DNA of 60,927 nucleotides from an uncultured Clostridia bacterium (GTDB taxonomy: Bacteria; Bacillota; Clostridia; Christensenellales; Aristaeellaceae): the NCBI GenBank assembly GCA_934647305.1, contig CAKUFI010000007.1, forward strand, positions 1 to 60,927. Direction: 5' to 3'. Both the position numbers and the translations under genes were made by a program. The first letter of the stretch is position 1; each line of letters starts with the position of its first letter. The notes below the pieces were generated by a model. It saw only the letters and a list, made by a program, of their open reading frames with translations, did no database searches and was not told the DNA's origin. Below, piece by piece: positions 50,093 through 58,800 of this stretch.

Positions 50093-51130
50093 ATGACCAT
50101 ACTTGTGACCGGCGGCGCCGGGTTCATTGGAGGCAACTTCGTATACTATCAGCTAAAGAACCACCCAGAGGATCGTGTGGTCTGCCTGGACAAGCTGACC
50201 TACGCGGGCAACCTGTCCACGCTTCAGGAGGCGATGAAGTGCGAGCAGTTCCGCTTCGTGCGCGGCGACATTGCCGATCGGGAGGCGGTCTACGCGCTGT
50301 TTGAGCAGGAGAAGCCGGACGTGGTGGTCAACTTCGCGGCGGAGAGCCATGTCGACCGCAGCGTGACGAACCCGGAGATCTTCCTGACGACGAACATCCT
50401 GGGCACGAGCGTGCTGATGGACGCGTGCCGGCGCTATGGTGTGGGGCGGTATCATCAGGTATCGACCGACGAGGTGTACGGCGACCTGCCGCTCGACCGG
50501 CCCGACCTGTTCTTCACCGAGGAGACGCCGATTCACACCTCCTCGCCCTATTCCGCGTCCAAGGCGAGCGCCGACCTGCTGGTGATGGCGTATCACCGCA
50601 CCTATGGCCTGCCCGCGACCATTTCGCGCTGCAGCAACAACTACGGGCCGTACCACTTCCCGGAGAAGCTGATTCCACTGATGATCACCCGGGCGTTGGC
50701 CGATGAGCCGCTGCCGGTGTACGGCGAGGGGCTGAACGTGCGCGACTGGCTGTACGTCGAGGATCACTGCTCGGCGATCGACCTGATTATCCGCAGGGGG
50801 CGCGTGGGCGAGGTGTACAACATCGGCGGGCACAACGAGCGCACAAACATGCAGGTGGTCAAGACCATTCTGAAGGCGCTGGGAAAGCCGGAGAGCCTGA
50901 TTCGCCACGTCACCGACCGGCCCGGTCACGACCGCCGCTACGCGATCGACCCCTCGAAGATCCACAGGGAGCTGGGCTGGCTGCCGAAAACGACGTTTGA
51001 CGAGGGCATCCAGAAGACTGTCCGCTGGTACCTGGACAACCGGCAGTGGTGGGAGGAAATCCTCTCGGGCGAGTATCAGAGCTACTTTGAGAAGATGTAC
51101 GCGGGGCGCGGGATGGAGGAAGCGAAATGA
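50093..51130 (+). CDS. rfbB: dTDP-glucose 4,6-dehydratase
   Basis: 345 residues, ribosome binding site AAAGGAGGAATCGAT. MTILVTGGAGFIGGNFVYYQ (NAD-binding), VNFAAESHVDRSV, VSTDEVYGDLPLD (catalytic Asp/Glu pair replaced by the normal TDEVYG), SPYSASKASADLLVMAYHRT (Tyr-x-x-x-Lys) and RCSNNYGPYHFPEKLIPLMI are all RmlB motifs. The stop overlaps the rmlD ATG (ATGA). Confidence 0.96.
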   Translation: MTILVTGGAGFIGGNFVYYQLKNHPEDRVVCLDKLTYAGNLSTLQEAMKCEQFRFVRGDIADREAVYALFEQEKPDVVVNFAAESHVDRSVTNPEIFLTTNILGTSVLMDACRRYGVGRYHQVSTDEVYGDLPLDRPDLFFTEETPIHTSSPYSASKASADLLVMAYHRTYGLPATISRCSNNYGPYHFPEKLIPLMITRALADEPLPVYGEGLNVRDWLYVEDHCSAIDLIIRRGRVGEVYNIGGHNERTNMQVVKTILKALGKPESLIRHVTDRPGHDRRYAIDPSKIHRELGWLPKTTFDEGIQKTVRWYLDNRQWWEEILSGEYQSYFEKMYAGRGMEEAK

Positions 51131-51978
51131 AGATCCTGGTGACGGGCGCGAAGGGACAGCTGGGCAGCGACCTGATGGAGCAGCTGGCCGCCCGGGGGCA
51201 CGAGGCGGTCGGCGTGGACGTGGCCGAGATGGACGTGACCGACGAGCGCGCGGTGGACGAGGTGATCGGCGCCTGCCGCCCGGATGCGGTGATGCACTGC
51301 GCTGCCTGGACGGCGGTGGACGCGGCCGAGGAGCCTGAAAACCGGGAGAAGGTGCGCGCCATCAACGCGCTGGGCACTGAATACATTGCGAAGGCCTGCG
51401 CAAAGGCCGGCTGCAAAATGATGTACATCTCGACCGACTACGTGTTCTCCGGTCAGGGCGAGACGCCCTGGGATCCCGACTGCGCCGACTACGCCCCGCT
51501 CAACTGGTACGGAGAGACCAAGCTTGAGGGCGAGCGGGCGGTGTCGTCGCTGCTGGACAGGTACTTCATCGTGCGCATCGCCTGGGTGTTCGGCCAGCAC
51601 GGCAAGAACTTCATCCGCACGATGCTGAAGCTGTCCGAGACGCACGACACGCTGCGGGTGGTGGACGACCAGATCGGCACGCCGACCTATACCTGGGATC
51701 TGGCGAGGCTGCTGATCGACATGATCGAGACCAACAAATACGGCTATTACCACGCCACCAACGAGGGCGGCTTCATCAGCTGGTACGACTTCGCCTGCGA
51801 AATCTTCCGCCAGGCAGGCAGGCCTACCCGCGTGCTCCCCGTCAGCACGCAGGAATACGGCCTCTCCAAGGCCCGCCGTCCCATGAACAGCCGCCTCTCC
51901 AAGGCCAAGCTGCGCGAGGCGGGCTTCACCCCCCTGCCCGACTGGCGCGACGCGCTGGCGAGGTTTTTGGAGGGGTAA
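51127..51978 (+). CDS. rfbD: dTDP-4-dehydrorhamnose reductase
   Basis: 283 residues. MKILVTGAKGQLGSDLMEQL, CAAWTAVDAAEEPE, YISTDYVFSGQGETPW, PLNWYGETKLEGERAV and RIAWVFGQHGKNFIRTML form the RmlD set. It performs the last, NAD(P)H-dependent step of dTDP-L-rhamnose synthesis. The R4 hairpin begins 3 bp after the stop. Confidence 0.95.
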   Translation: MKILVTGAKGQLGSDLMEQLAARGHEAVGVDVAEMDVTDERAVDEVIGACRPDAVMHCAAWTAVDAAEEPENREKVRAINALGTEYIAKACAKAGCKMMYISTDYVFSGQGETPWDPDCADYAPLNWYGETKLEGERAVSSLLDRYFIVRIAWVFGQHGKNFIRTMLKLSETHDTLRVVDDQIGTPTYTWDLARLLIDMIETNKYGYYHATNEGGFISWYDFACEIFRQAGRPTRVLPVSTQEYGLSKARRPMNSRLSKAKLREAGFTPLPDWRDALARFLEG

Positions 51979-51980
51979 CG

Positions 51981-52870
51981 CTGGGACGGCCGCCTTTCTG
52001 AGAAAGGCGCCTTCCCAGACCCTTCCCGGAAAGCACTTTGATCCACTCGGCGAAGAGGTAAGAGAGATGCTGTTCCCCGAATGCGGTGTGGAGCAGGCAG
52101 TGCCTGCACCCACATGCTGCCGGCAGGCTGAGCCTGCACGCACATGCTGCCGCCGAATAGAACACGACTATCGGCCGCCATAGATTGAAGCGGCCAATGT
52201 CTGCGAATCCGCAGGCTCCCCTGCGGATTAATGGTCGGCAGGCTGAGCCTGCACGCACATGCTGCCGCGGGGGCCAAACATACCCTTCGGCCATAAATTG
52301 GAGCCTCAGGCTACTTCGCGATCGGAAGACTCGGGCGACTGCCCCACAAGGGCGACGAACGCCGCATAGAAAGCACTGCCTCCCGCCGCCAGCCCCGCCT
52401 GCCTCACGCAAGCGCCTTTTCGCGCTTTACCTACACCTCGCTTAAGGCAGTTGTCAGCTGCTAATCTCGTGGTTCAGTTGGACGCGCCAAGTCTCTTTCC
52501 GACCACCAAAAGCTGGCCCGACAGGAACGTATCCTTCTCAGAACGCACCCACGGGACCGCGCTAGAAAGGGTAAGGGGCCGGGCAGTGCCCGGTTCCACT
52601 TGCTGCCGGTCGGCAGTGCCGACAACCGCTTGCTGCCGCGGGTTCTGGCGACGACCATTGACCGCCATAGATTGGAGCGGTCAAGGTCTGCGAATCCGCG
52701 CTGCGGATTTTCTGTCGGCATTGCCAACTCGGGCTGCCGTCGAATAGCACACAAATCTGTCGGCCATAAATCAGAACCTCCAGATTCTTCGCGGTCGGAA
52801 GGCTCGAGGCTGCTGCCCCACAAGAGCAGCCTGGACAACAATCGAAGGCCGGGCACACGATCGTGCAGCC
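51981..52870 (+). repeat. Repeat array between rmlD and rmlC
   Basis: R4 hairpin CTGGGACGGCCGCCTTTC with GAAAGGCGCCTTCCCAG (51981-52018) and its conserved neighbour; C GCAGGC-AGT-GCCTGC and GCAGGC-TGA-GCCTGC; A GGCCGC/GCGGCC (52173-52195); B AATCCGCAGG/CCCTGCGGATT; another C; degenerate A near 52279-52313; R2 copy d (52385-52605); C GTCGGC-AGT-GCCGAC; A TTGACCGC/GCGGTCAA around CATAGATTGGA (52658-52684); B AATCCGC-GCT-GCGGATT; A near 52750-52788. No gene. Confidence 0.85.
52385..52605 (+). repeat. R2 copy d, 3'-truncated
   Basis: The R2 core is intact but the 3' hairpin is cut after CCGGGC-AGT-GCCCGG and joined directly to another C module. Confidence 0.78.
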
Positions 52871-52911
52871 TGAGCCTAAAAATAAGAACAAAACAGAAAA
52901 GAGGAATACAC

Positions 52912-53466
52912 ATGGGCAAGATTACTGTGGAGGAATGCCACGCGCGGGACGGGCAGGTCATCGAGGGCCTGAAGGTCATCACGCCGACGGTGTTCGGCGA
53001 CAACCGCGGCTATTTCGTGGAAACGTATAACGCGCGCGACATGGCGGCGGCGGGAATCGACCGCGTGTTTGTGCAGGACAACCAGTCGATGTCGATTAAG
53101 GGCGTGCTGCGCGGGCTGCACTTCCAGAAGCAGTTCCCGCAGGCCAAGCTGGTGCGCGCGGTGCGGGGCACGGTGTTCGACGTGGCGGTCGACCTGCGCG
53201 AGGGCTCGAAGACCTATGGCAAGTGGTTCGGCGTGGAGCTGTCCGAGGACAACTTCAGGCAGTTTTACATTCCCGAGGGCTTTGCGCACGGTTTTCTGGT
53301 ACTCAGCGAGAAGGCCGAGTTTTGCTATAAGGTGACCGACTTTTACCACCCGGGCGACGAGGGCGGCCTGATCTGGAACGACCCAACGATCGGGGTCGAG
53401 TGGCCGATTCCCGAGGGCATGGAGCTGATCTTCTCCGAGAAGGACAAGAAGTGGCCGGAGCTGTGA
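52912..53466 (+). CDS. rfbC: dTDP-4-dehydrorhamnose 3,5-epimerase
   Basis: 184 residues from ATG 52912 (AAGAGGAATACAC upstream). Cupin motifs: PTVFGDNRGYFVETYNARD, VQDNQSMSIKGVLRGLHFQK (catalytic His), LVRAVRGTVFDVAVDLREGS, YIPEGFAHGFLVLSE and YHPGDEGGLIWNDP. This completes the four-gene dTDP-L-rhamnose pathway, here in the order A, B, D, C. Confidence 0.96.
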   Translation: MGKITVEECHARDGQVIEGLKVITPTVFGDNRGYFVETYNARDMAAAGIDRVFVQDNQSMSIKGVLRGLHFQKQFPQAKLVRAVRGTVFDVAVDLREGSKTYGKWFGVELSEDNFRQFYIPEGFAHGFLVLSEKAEFCYKVTDFYHPGDEGGLIWNDPTIGVEWPIPEGMELIFSEKDKKWPEL

Positions 53467-53485
53467 GGAATTTCTTCTTCATCCG

Positions 53486-53514
53486 TTGACAGGCGCGGCG
53501 TTTGATGGTATGAT
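53486..53514 (+). promoter_or_regulatory. Promoter of the nucleoside phosphorylase gene
   Basis: TTGACA (53486-53491), 17 bp, TATGAT (53509-53514). Confidence 0.75.
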
Positions 53515-53559
53515 TCGCAAAACGCTGTCGAACAGGCGGCGGAACGGGAGGAAAAGACG

Positions 53560-54309
53560 ATGGACGAGCACCTGTATCCCATCCTTGAATTTGATCCCTG
53601 CAGGGCCGCGAAGATCAGCCCGAAGGCTGAACCGACGCTCGGCGAGCGGCTGGTGATCTGCTTCTTTCCGGAGGTGATTGAGGCACTGCTCAGCGAGAGG
53701 AAAATCTTCCTTGACCGCGTGCTGCCCGGCGAGAACCCGGTGTCCGTCTATCGCTTTGCGGATTCGGAGGTGCAGCTCGTGCTGGGCGCGATCGGCTGCC
53801 CGGCCTGCGGAGGAAACCTGGACATGATGAACGGCATGGGCGTGCGCAAGGTGATGTTCTGCGGGGGCGGCGGCGTGCTCGACAAAAACATCGAGGTGGG
53901 GCAGCTGCTGCTGGTTGACGGCGCGATCCGCGACGAGGGTTTCTCCTACCACTACCTGCCGCCGTCGCGCGTCGTGTATGCGGACGGGCAGGTCAACGGG
54001 CGCATCAGCCGGGAGCTCGACGCGCGCGGGATTTCCTACCTGCGCGGACTCGTGTGGACGACCGACGCGATTTATCGCGAGACCAACGACCGAATCGCCC
54101 GGCGCAGGGCTGAGGGCGCAAAGATCGTTGAAATGGAACAGGCGGGGTGCCTGGCCGTGGCTCAGTTCAGGCATATCGACTACGGCGCGCTGATCTACGG
54201 CGGAGACGACGTGTCCCAGGAAGAGTGGTCGCAGCGCGAATGGCGCAGCCGCAGGGGCATACGGTACGACCTGGTGCTGCTGTGCCGGGATCTGGTCGGG
54301 CGCATCTAG
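53560..54309 (+). CDS. Nucleoside phosphorylase (PNP/UDP family)
   Basis: 249 residues. The phosphorylase fold is indicated by LVLGAIGCPACGGNLDMMNG, VRKVMFCGGGGVLDKNIEVG, LLVDGAIRDEGFSYHYLPPS, KIVEMEQAGCLAVAQFR (ribose-binding Met-Glu) and ALIYGGDDVSQEEW near the end. Related to uridine phosphorylase and 5'-methylthioadenosine nucleosidase; the base specificity is open. Confidence 0.85.
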   Translation: MDEHLYPILEFDPCRAAKISPKAEPTLGERLVICFFPEVIEALLSERKIFLDRVLPGENPVSVYRFADSEVQLVLGAIGCPACGGNLDMMNGMGVRKVMFCGGGGVLDKNIEVGQLLLVDGAIRDEGFSYHYLPPSRVVYADGQVNGRISRELDARGISYLRGLVWTTDAIYRETNDRIARRRAEGAKIVEMEQAGCLAVAQFRHIDYGALIYGGDDVSQEEWSQREWRSRRGIRYDLVLLCRDLVGRI

Positions 54310-54317
54310 GATGAAAT

Positions 54318-54350
54318 ATCCCCCGGGGACGGTCAATGTCCTCGGGGGAT
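54318..54350. terminator. Stem-loop between convergent genes
   Basis: ATCCCCCGGGGAC pairs with GTCCTCGGGGGAT (one mismatch) around GGTCAAT, 9 bp after the phosphorylase stop and 18 bp before the end of the minus-strand gene. T-runs are weak on both sides. Confidence 0.55.
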
Positions 54351-54367
54351 GCCTGTATGGCGGCTCG

Positions 54368-55225
54368 TTATTCGGTGACGCGGCGCAGGTAGTCCAGACC
54401 CGCCTCGAGCGCGGTGAGGTTGTCCTCCATGCCCTCGAACTCGATGGACAGGAAGCCCTCGTAGCCGGCGTTCTTGAGCATTTGGACGCACTGCGCGACC
54501 GGGATCACGCCGTTGCCGACGACGGTGCCGCGGATGTAATTGCCGCCGCGGGAACGGAACCAGCCCATGCCGGGGTTGATGTCGCTGCCCGGCTTGCGCA
54601 GGAAGTCCTTGGCGTGGACGTGGAAGGCGTAGGGGATGGCGGTGCCCAGGGCGTGGACGCTGTCCTCGTCGGCACAGATGAAGTTGCCCATGTCGATCAG
54701 CCAGCCGTAGTTGGGATGGTTGACAGTGCGGATCAGGGTCTCGACGCGCTCGCTGTCCTGGATGATGAAGCCGTGGTTCTCGGTGCAGGTCTTCACGCCC
54801 TTGGCAGCGGCGTACTCGGTGACCTGGCGGATGTAGGGGGCGACGTCGCGCACGGCCTCGCGCCAGGTATAGCGGCCCTTGTCCTTGGGCAGCGCCCAGC
54901 ACGCGTCGTGACGCAGCACGCCTGCGCCCAGCTCGACCGCCACGTCGACGCACGCCTTGACGCGCTCGACCTCGGCCTGGGGATCGTCGCACAGGAAGTT
55001 CGCGCCGATGGTATAGGCCACGACGGTCAGGCCGATCTTCTCGCAGTGCTCGCGGATTTCGCGGGCGGCCTCGAGCGGCTCCTTGCCGGAGTACTCGGGC
55101 AGCAGGTCGGTGAACTCGATGCCGTCGAAGCCCAGCTCCTTCGCCTTATCGCACAGCACGAGGTAGTTGCACTGGGTCTCTTTCTGGTACTTCAGAAAGC
55201 TGTAGCTGCTGACGCTGATTTTCAT
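54368..55225 (-). CDS. Sugar phosphate isomerase/epimerase (AP endonuclease 2-type TIM barrel)
   Basis: 285 residues. MKISVSSYSFLKYQ at the N-terminus, LGFDGIEFTDLLPE, VVAYTIGANFLCDD, TCTENHGFIIQDSE (metal-binding Glu), YGWLIDMGNFICAD (Asp), AFHVHAKDFLRKPG (His) and FLSIEFEGMEDN (Glu) follow the xylose-isomerase-like fold and its four metal ligands. It is last in the order isomerase, oxidoreductase, isomerase. IolE/IolI-like activity on an inosose or keto-sugar is plausible but not shown. Confidence 0.85.
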   Translation of the reverse strand: MKISVSSYSFLKYQKETQCNYLVLCDKAKELGFDGIEFTDLLPEYSGKEPLEAAREIREHCEKIGLTVVAYTIGANFLCDDPQAEVERVKACVDVAVELGAGVLRHDACWALPKDKGRYTWREAVRDVAPYIRQVTEYAAAKGVKTCTENHGFIIQDSERVETLIRTVNHPNYGWLIDMGNFICADEDSVHALGTAIPYAFHVHAKDFLRKPGSDINPGMGWFRSRGGNYIRGTVVGNGVIPVAQCVQMLKNAGYEGFLSIEFEGMEDNLTALEAGLDYLRRVTE

Positions 55226-55252
55226 GGTGATTTCCTCCCTTACAATTGCAGA

Positions 55253-56329
55253 TTACTTAAGCACAACCTCGTGGCCGGTGCGGGCGGATTCGTAGATGGC
55301 GTCCAGGATCTTCATCAGGGTCACGCCGTCCTCGGCCGGGTTGCGGCAGGGGATGCCGGTCAGGATGCAGTCCACAAAGTGGTTGATTTCCTTGTCGAAG
55401 GCGTTGCCGAAGTCGGTGGGCACGTCGGCCAGGGTCACGTTGCCCATGTAGCCGTTGTACTCGTTGTAGATCTCCAGCTTGTCGCCGTCCAGACTGGCGC
55501 CCGCCTTGGTGCCGAAGAGCTGAGTGGTGCCGCTGCCCTTGGCGTTCAGGCTGAAGCTGGCCTCGACCTGCAGCACCGCGCCGTTGTCATAGCGCACCAT
55601 CGCGGTGGCCATGTCCTCGACGTTGAAGATGTCCTTCTTGCCCTCCTCGCGGCTCTCGGAGAGGTAGCTCACACCGCTCTTGATGTTCTCTCGCGCGCCC
55701 AGCTTGCTGAAGGTTGCGCCGTAGACCGAGACGGGCTGCGGACGGCCCATCAGGTAGCGGGTCATGTCGATCACGTGCACGCCCAGGTCGATCAGCGGGC
55801 CGCCGCCGGAGCGCGCCTTGTCGCCGAACCAGCCGCCCGGGAAGCCCTTGCGGCGCAGGTAGGTGGTCTTGGCGTAGTAGATCTCGCCGAACTGGTCGTT
55901 GTCGATGAAGTCCTTGAGCAGGCAGCAGTCGTTGCCGAAGCGGCGCACGAAGCCGATCATCAGCACCTTGTTGTTCCTGCGGGCCGCGTCGGCCATCGCC
56001 TCGGCCTCCTGCGCGTTCATGGCCATGGGCTTTTCGCAGAGCACGTGCTTGCCGGCGTTCAGGGCGGCGATGGTGCACTCGGCGTGCGCGGCGTTCCAGG
56101 TGCACACGCTGACCGCGTCGATCTCCGGGCAGGCCGTCAGCATGTCGTTCACGTTCAGGAAGCGGCGGGCGGGGTCAACATTGTACTCGTCGCCGCGGTG
56201 GTTCAGGTTCTTCTCGTTGATGTCGCACAGGGCGTAGATTTCCACGTTCGGGTTCTTGGCATAGGCGGGCAGATGCACGCCCGAGATGCCGCCGCAGCCG
56301 ATGACCGCGATCTTGAGTTTCTTGTCCAT
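55253..56329 (-). CDS. Gfo/Idh/MocA-family oxidoreductase
   Basis: 358 residues. KLKIAVIGCGGISGVHLPAY (NAD(P) binding), VSVCTWNAAHAECTIAALNA, GKHVLCEKPMAMNAQEAEAM (catalytic Lys of EKP), GGGPLIDLGVHVIDMTRYLM (GGGxxxDxxxH). It oxidises or reduces a sugar or cyclitol, consistent with the flanking isomerases. Spacing to the downstream isomerase is 27 bp. Confidence 0.92.
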   Translation of the reverse strand: MDKKLKIAVIGCGGISGVHLPAYAKNPNVEIYALCDINEKNLNHRGDEYNVDPARRFLNVNDMLTACPEIDAVSVCTWNAAHAECTIAALNAGKHVLCEKPMAMNAQEAEAMADAARRNNKVLMIGFVRRFGNDCCLLKDFIDNDQFGEIYYAKTTYLRRKGFPGGWFGDKARSGGGPLIDLGVHVIDMTRYLMGRPQPVSVYGATFSKLGARENIKSGVSYLSESREEGKKDIFNVEDMATAMVRYDNGAVLQVEASFSLNAKGSGTTQLFGTKAGASLDGDKLEIYNEYNGYMGNVTLADVPTDFGNAFDKEINHFVDCILTGIPCRNPAEDGVTLMKILDAIYESARTGHEVVLK

Positions 56330-56407
56330 GACGAAAACCTTCTTTTCTTCAGAAAATAAATGAACTGCCGGGTATGTTCTGATAATCGTGGGAAGGGCCA
56401 GAGGCTT

Positions 56408-56910
56408 TGCGCCGAAACCAGGCCTGCCTTACGAAAGCGCCTTTCGGCGCTTCACTCACACTGCGCCTAAGGCAGTTGTAAGCTGTTAAACTCGTGGTTT
56501 AGTTGAAATCACGCAGCCTCTTTTCGACCACCAAAAACTGGCCTGCCAGGAACGTATCTTTCTCAGAGCGCACCTACGGGACCGCGTTTGGAGGGGTAGG
56601 GAGATCCAAGGGGGCCTAGGGGAGCAATCGCAAGCTCCCCTGGTCCCTTTGGCGGCAGCAGGTTATGGGGTAGTTTCCCAGAGGCTTCTGACCACGAAGT
56701 ACCCTGAGGCTCTAATCTATGGCCGAAGGGTACGTGTGGCCGGCGCTAGCAGGTGGAACCGGGCACTGCCCGGTGGGAGCAGGCACTGCCTGCTCCACGC
56801 CGCATTCGGGGGAATACGTTTCTTTTTCGTCTTCAGTTATGCGGATCAGAGTGCTTTTCTGGAGAGCTCGAGAGGGGCTTTTCTCAGAAAAGCCGCCTCT
56901 CGAACGTATC
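56408..56910 (+). repeat. R2 copy e, reverse A hairpin, C and R4 between sugar-catabolic genes
   Basis: R2 copy e (56408-56658, the most divergent: TTAAACTCGTGGTTTAGTTG). Reverse A hairpin with arms GTACCCTGAGGC/GCCGAAGGGTAC (56698-56732). C hairpins CCGGGC-ACT-GCCCGG and GCAGGC-ACT-GCCTGC. R4 with hairpin 56869-56902, ending 10 bp before the stop of the isomerase gene. The array separates two genes that look like one operon. Confidence 0.83.
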
Positions 56911-56911
56911 C

Positions 56912-57769
56912 CTAACCGATGATGCCGCGCAGGAAATCGACGGCGGTCTTGATATCGGCGGCGGGGTTGTCGCCCACCTCGCGCTCGATGGTCAGGAAGC
57001 CCTTGTAGCCGATTTCGTCCAGCGCCTTGAGGTAGGCGGGGAAGGGCACGTCGCCGGTGCCGAGGGCGAGCTCGATGAAGGCGGGGTTGGTGACCAGCGG
57101 ATCGCCGGGGCGCAGGCCGTAGATGACCTCGGGATCGCGGTCGTCGAGCTTGCGGCCGTCCTTGGCGTGGGTGTGGACGATGTAGTCCTTGAGGTTATGC
57201 ACGGCCTTGACCGGGTCGTCGCCGGTGACCATGACCAGGTTGGCGGGATCCAGGTTGACCGCCACGCCGGTGGAGTGCAGCGAATCCAGGAAGCCCTTGA
57301 GCACCAGAGAGGTCTCGGGGCCGGTCTCGATGGCGAAGTGCGCGTTCAGGGTGTCGGCATAGGCGGCCAGCTCGCCGCACGCGTCCTGCATGATCTTGTA
57401 GCGGGGATGGCTCGGGTCGGAGGGCACCACGCCGATGTGGGTGGTGACGATGTTGGTCTCAAACTCCATGGCCAGATCGAGGATGCGCTTGGACTTCTCG
57501 ACCAGGTCGGGGTTCAGGTCGGGATTGCCGAAGCCGTGGCCCAGGTCGCCGCACAATGCGGAGATCACCAGGCCGTGATCCTTGACCATCTTGAAGAATT
57601 CCTTCTGGGCGGCGGGGGTGGTGATGCCCTTCTGCTCCAGAGCGGTGGGAGTGGCGTAGACCTGCAGGCCCTGAGCGCCCAGCGCGCGGGCGGCGTCCAT
57701 GGCCTCGGCGGCCGGCTTGTGGAAGGATTCGAGCATCACGCCGATCGGGAACTTATACATAAAACTCAA
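56912..57769 (-). CDS. Sugar phosphate isomerase/epimerase (TIM barrel)
   Basis: 285 residues. FPIGVMLESFHKPAAEAMDA, ARALGAQGLQVYAT, LVISALCGDLGHGF, NAHFAIETGPETSLVLKGFL (Glu), VAVNLDPANLVMVTGDDPV (Asp), DYIVHTHAKDGRKL (His) and FLTIEREVGDNP (Glu) give the metal site. First gene of the minus-strand sugar operon, divergent from the AraC gene at 58008. Confidence 0.85.
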   Translation of the reverse strand: MSFMYKFPIGVMLESFHKPAAEAMDAARALGAQGLQVYATPTALEQKGITTPAAQKEFFKMVKDHGLVISALCGDLGHGFGNPDLNPDLVEKSKRILDLAMEFETNIVTTHIGVVPSDPSHPRYKIMQDACGELAAYADTLNAHFAIETGPETSLVLKGFLDSLHSTGVAVNLDPANLVMVTGDDPVKAVHNLKDYIVHTHAKDGRKLDDRDPEVIYGLRPGDPLVTNPAFIELALGTGDVPFPAYLKALDEIGYKGFLTIEREVGDNPAADIKTAVDFLRGIIG

Positions 57770-57812
57770 CCTCCATGTTTTTTGAAGTTTTGGTTTTTGC
57801 TCACTTCACCTG

Positions 57813-57841
57813 TTGCTTTTCTGACAATTGTAGTATATAGT
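57813..57841 (+). promoter_or_regulatory. Promoter of the AraC gene
   Basis: TTGCTT (57813-57818), 17 bp, TATAGT (57836-57841), within the AT-rich divergent region 57770-57860 that must also hold the isomerase promoter. Confidence 0.5.
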
Positions 57842-58007
57842 ATTTCTGGTATCTCGTAAAGAGCGAATCTTGCGAAATATTGACACAATCTTGGCCGCGG
57901 GGCATTTCGGCGCGCAGAAGGAACCTGAAAAGCCGATTTGCCGCGCGCGCGAAGTTTATACACCGTCGTTTCATCCCATCCCGACGCGCGAAAGGAGGCG
58001 GCTCTTC

Positions 58008-58796
58008 GTGGCGCAGTATGAGCTTCACCAGTACGAAGATCCCCAGTTTCCCATCATTTACCATCTGGACTGCCTGCACGCGGGCAGCAGCTTTCACATG
58101 CACTGGCACGAGGGCGTGGAGATGCTCTACTGCACTGAGGGCCGGGTGCAGTTCCTGCTGGACGGCACGGTCTGCTCGATCGAGCCGGGGGAGATCCTGA
58201 TCATCAACAGCGGCAAGATCCACATCGGGCGGTCGCTCGAGCCGGTCAGCAGCTATTACTGCCTGATCCTGAACCGCGCCTTCCTGGAGAGTCACGGCCT
58301 GCCGGTGGACGGCGCGCAGACCGAGCCGGTGACCTCCGACCCCGACATGGTGGCGGTCTACCGGCAGATCATCCGGGAAATGACCGAGCAGCAGGCCTGC
58401 TACAAGAGCGCGGTGCTGGGCCTGTGCGTGCAGCTGTACGCGCTGCTGCTGCGCGGACATCGCCTGCCCGAGCGGGGAACGGTCTCCCAGCGGCCGCAGG
58501 CGGTCAAGGTCTGCATCCGCTACCTGCGCGACCACTTCTCCGAGGACAACGCCATCGAGGACGCGTGCCAGGCCGCGGGCGTGAGCCGGTACACGATCTG
58601 CCGCCTGTTCAAGAGCTACGTCGGGCTGACCCCGGTCAACTTTCTCAACGCCCTGCGCTGCGACGAGGCGCGCGCGCTGATCGCCTCGGGCGAGTGCAAC
58701 GTCTCCGAGGCCGCGCACCGCGTGGGGGTGGAAAACCTGTCCTACTTCTCCCGCCTCTACCGCCGCCACATCGGTCAGCTCCCCAGCCAGAAGTGA
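58008..58796 (+). CDS. AraC-family regulator with cupin sensor domain
   Basis: 262 residues from GTG 58008, chosen because AAAGGAGG lies 9 nt upstream; the frame is open further upstream from a TTG at 57870. A cupin domain (FHMHWHEGVEMLYCTEGRVQ, EPGEILIINSGKIHIG) occupies residues about 20-95. The C-terminus has two helix-turn-helices (IEDACQAAGVSRYTICRLFK and VSEAAHRVGVENLSYFSRLY). It is divergent from the isomerase operon and likely activates it in response to a sugar. Confidence 0.88.
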   Translation: MAQYELHQYEDPQFPIIYHLDCLHAGSSFHMHWHEGVEMLYCTEGRVQFLLDGTVCSIEPGEILIINSGKIHIGRSLEPVSSYYCLILNRAFLESHGLPVDGAQTEPVTSDPDMVAVYRQIIREMTEQQACYKSAVLGLCVQLYALLLRGHRLPERGTVSQRPQAVKVCIRYLRDHFSEDNAIEDACQAAGVSRYTICRLFKSYVGLTPVNFLNALRCDEARALIASGECNVSEAAHRVGVENLSYFSRLYRRHIGQLPSQK

Positions 58797-58800
58797 GCCT

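Noticed and set aside
54311..56359. 682-codon plus-strand frame opposite the sugar genes
   Set aside because: Shadow of the isomerase and oxidoreductase genes.
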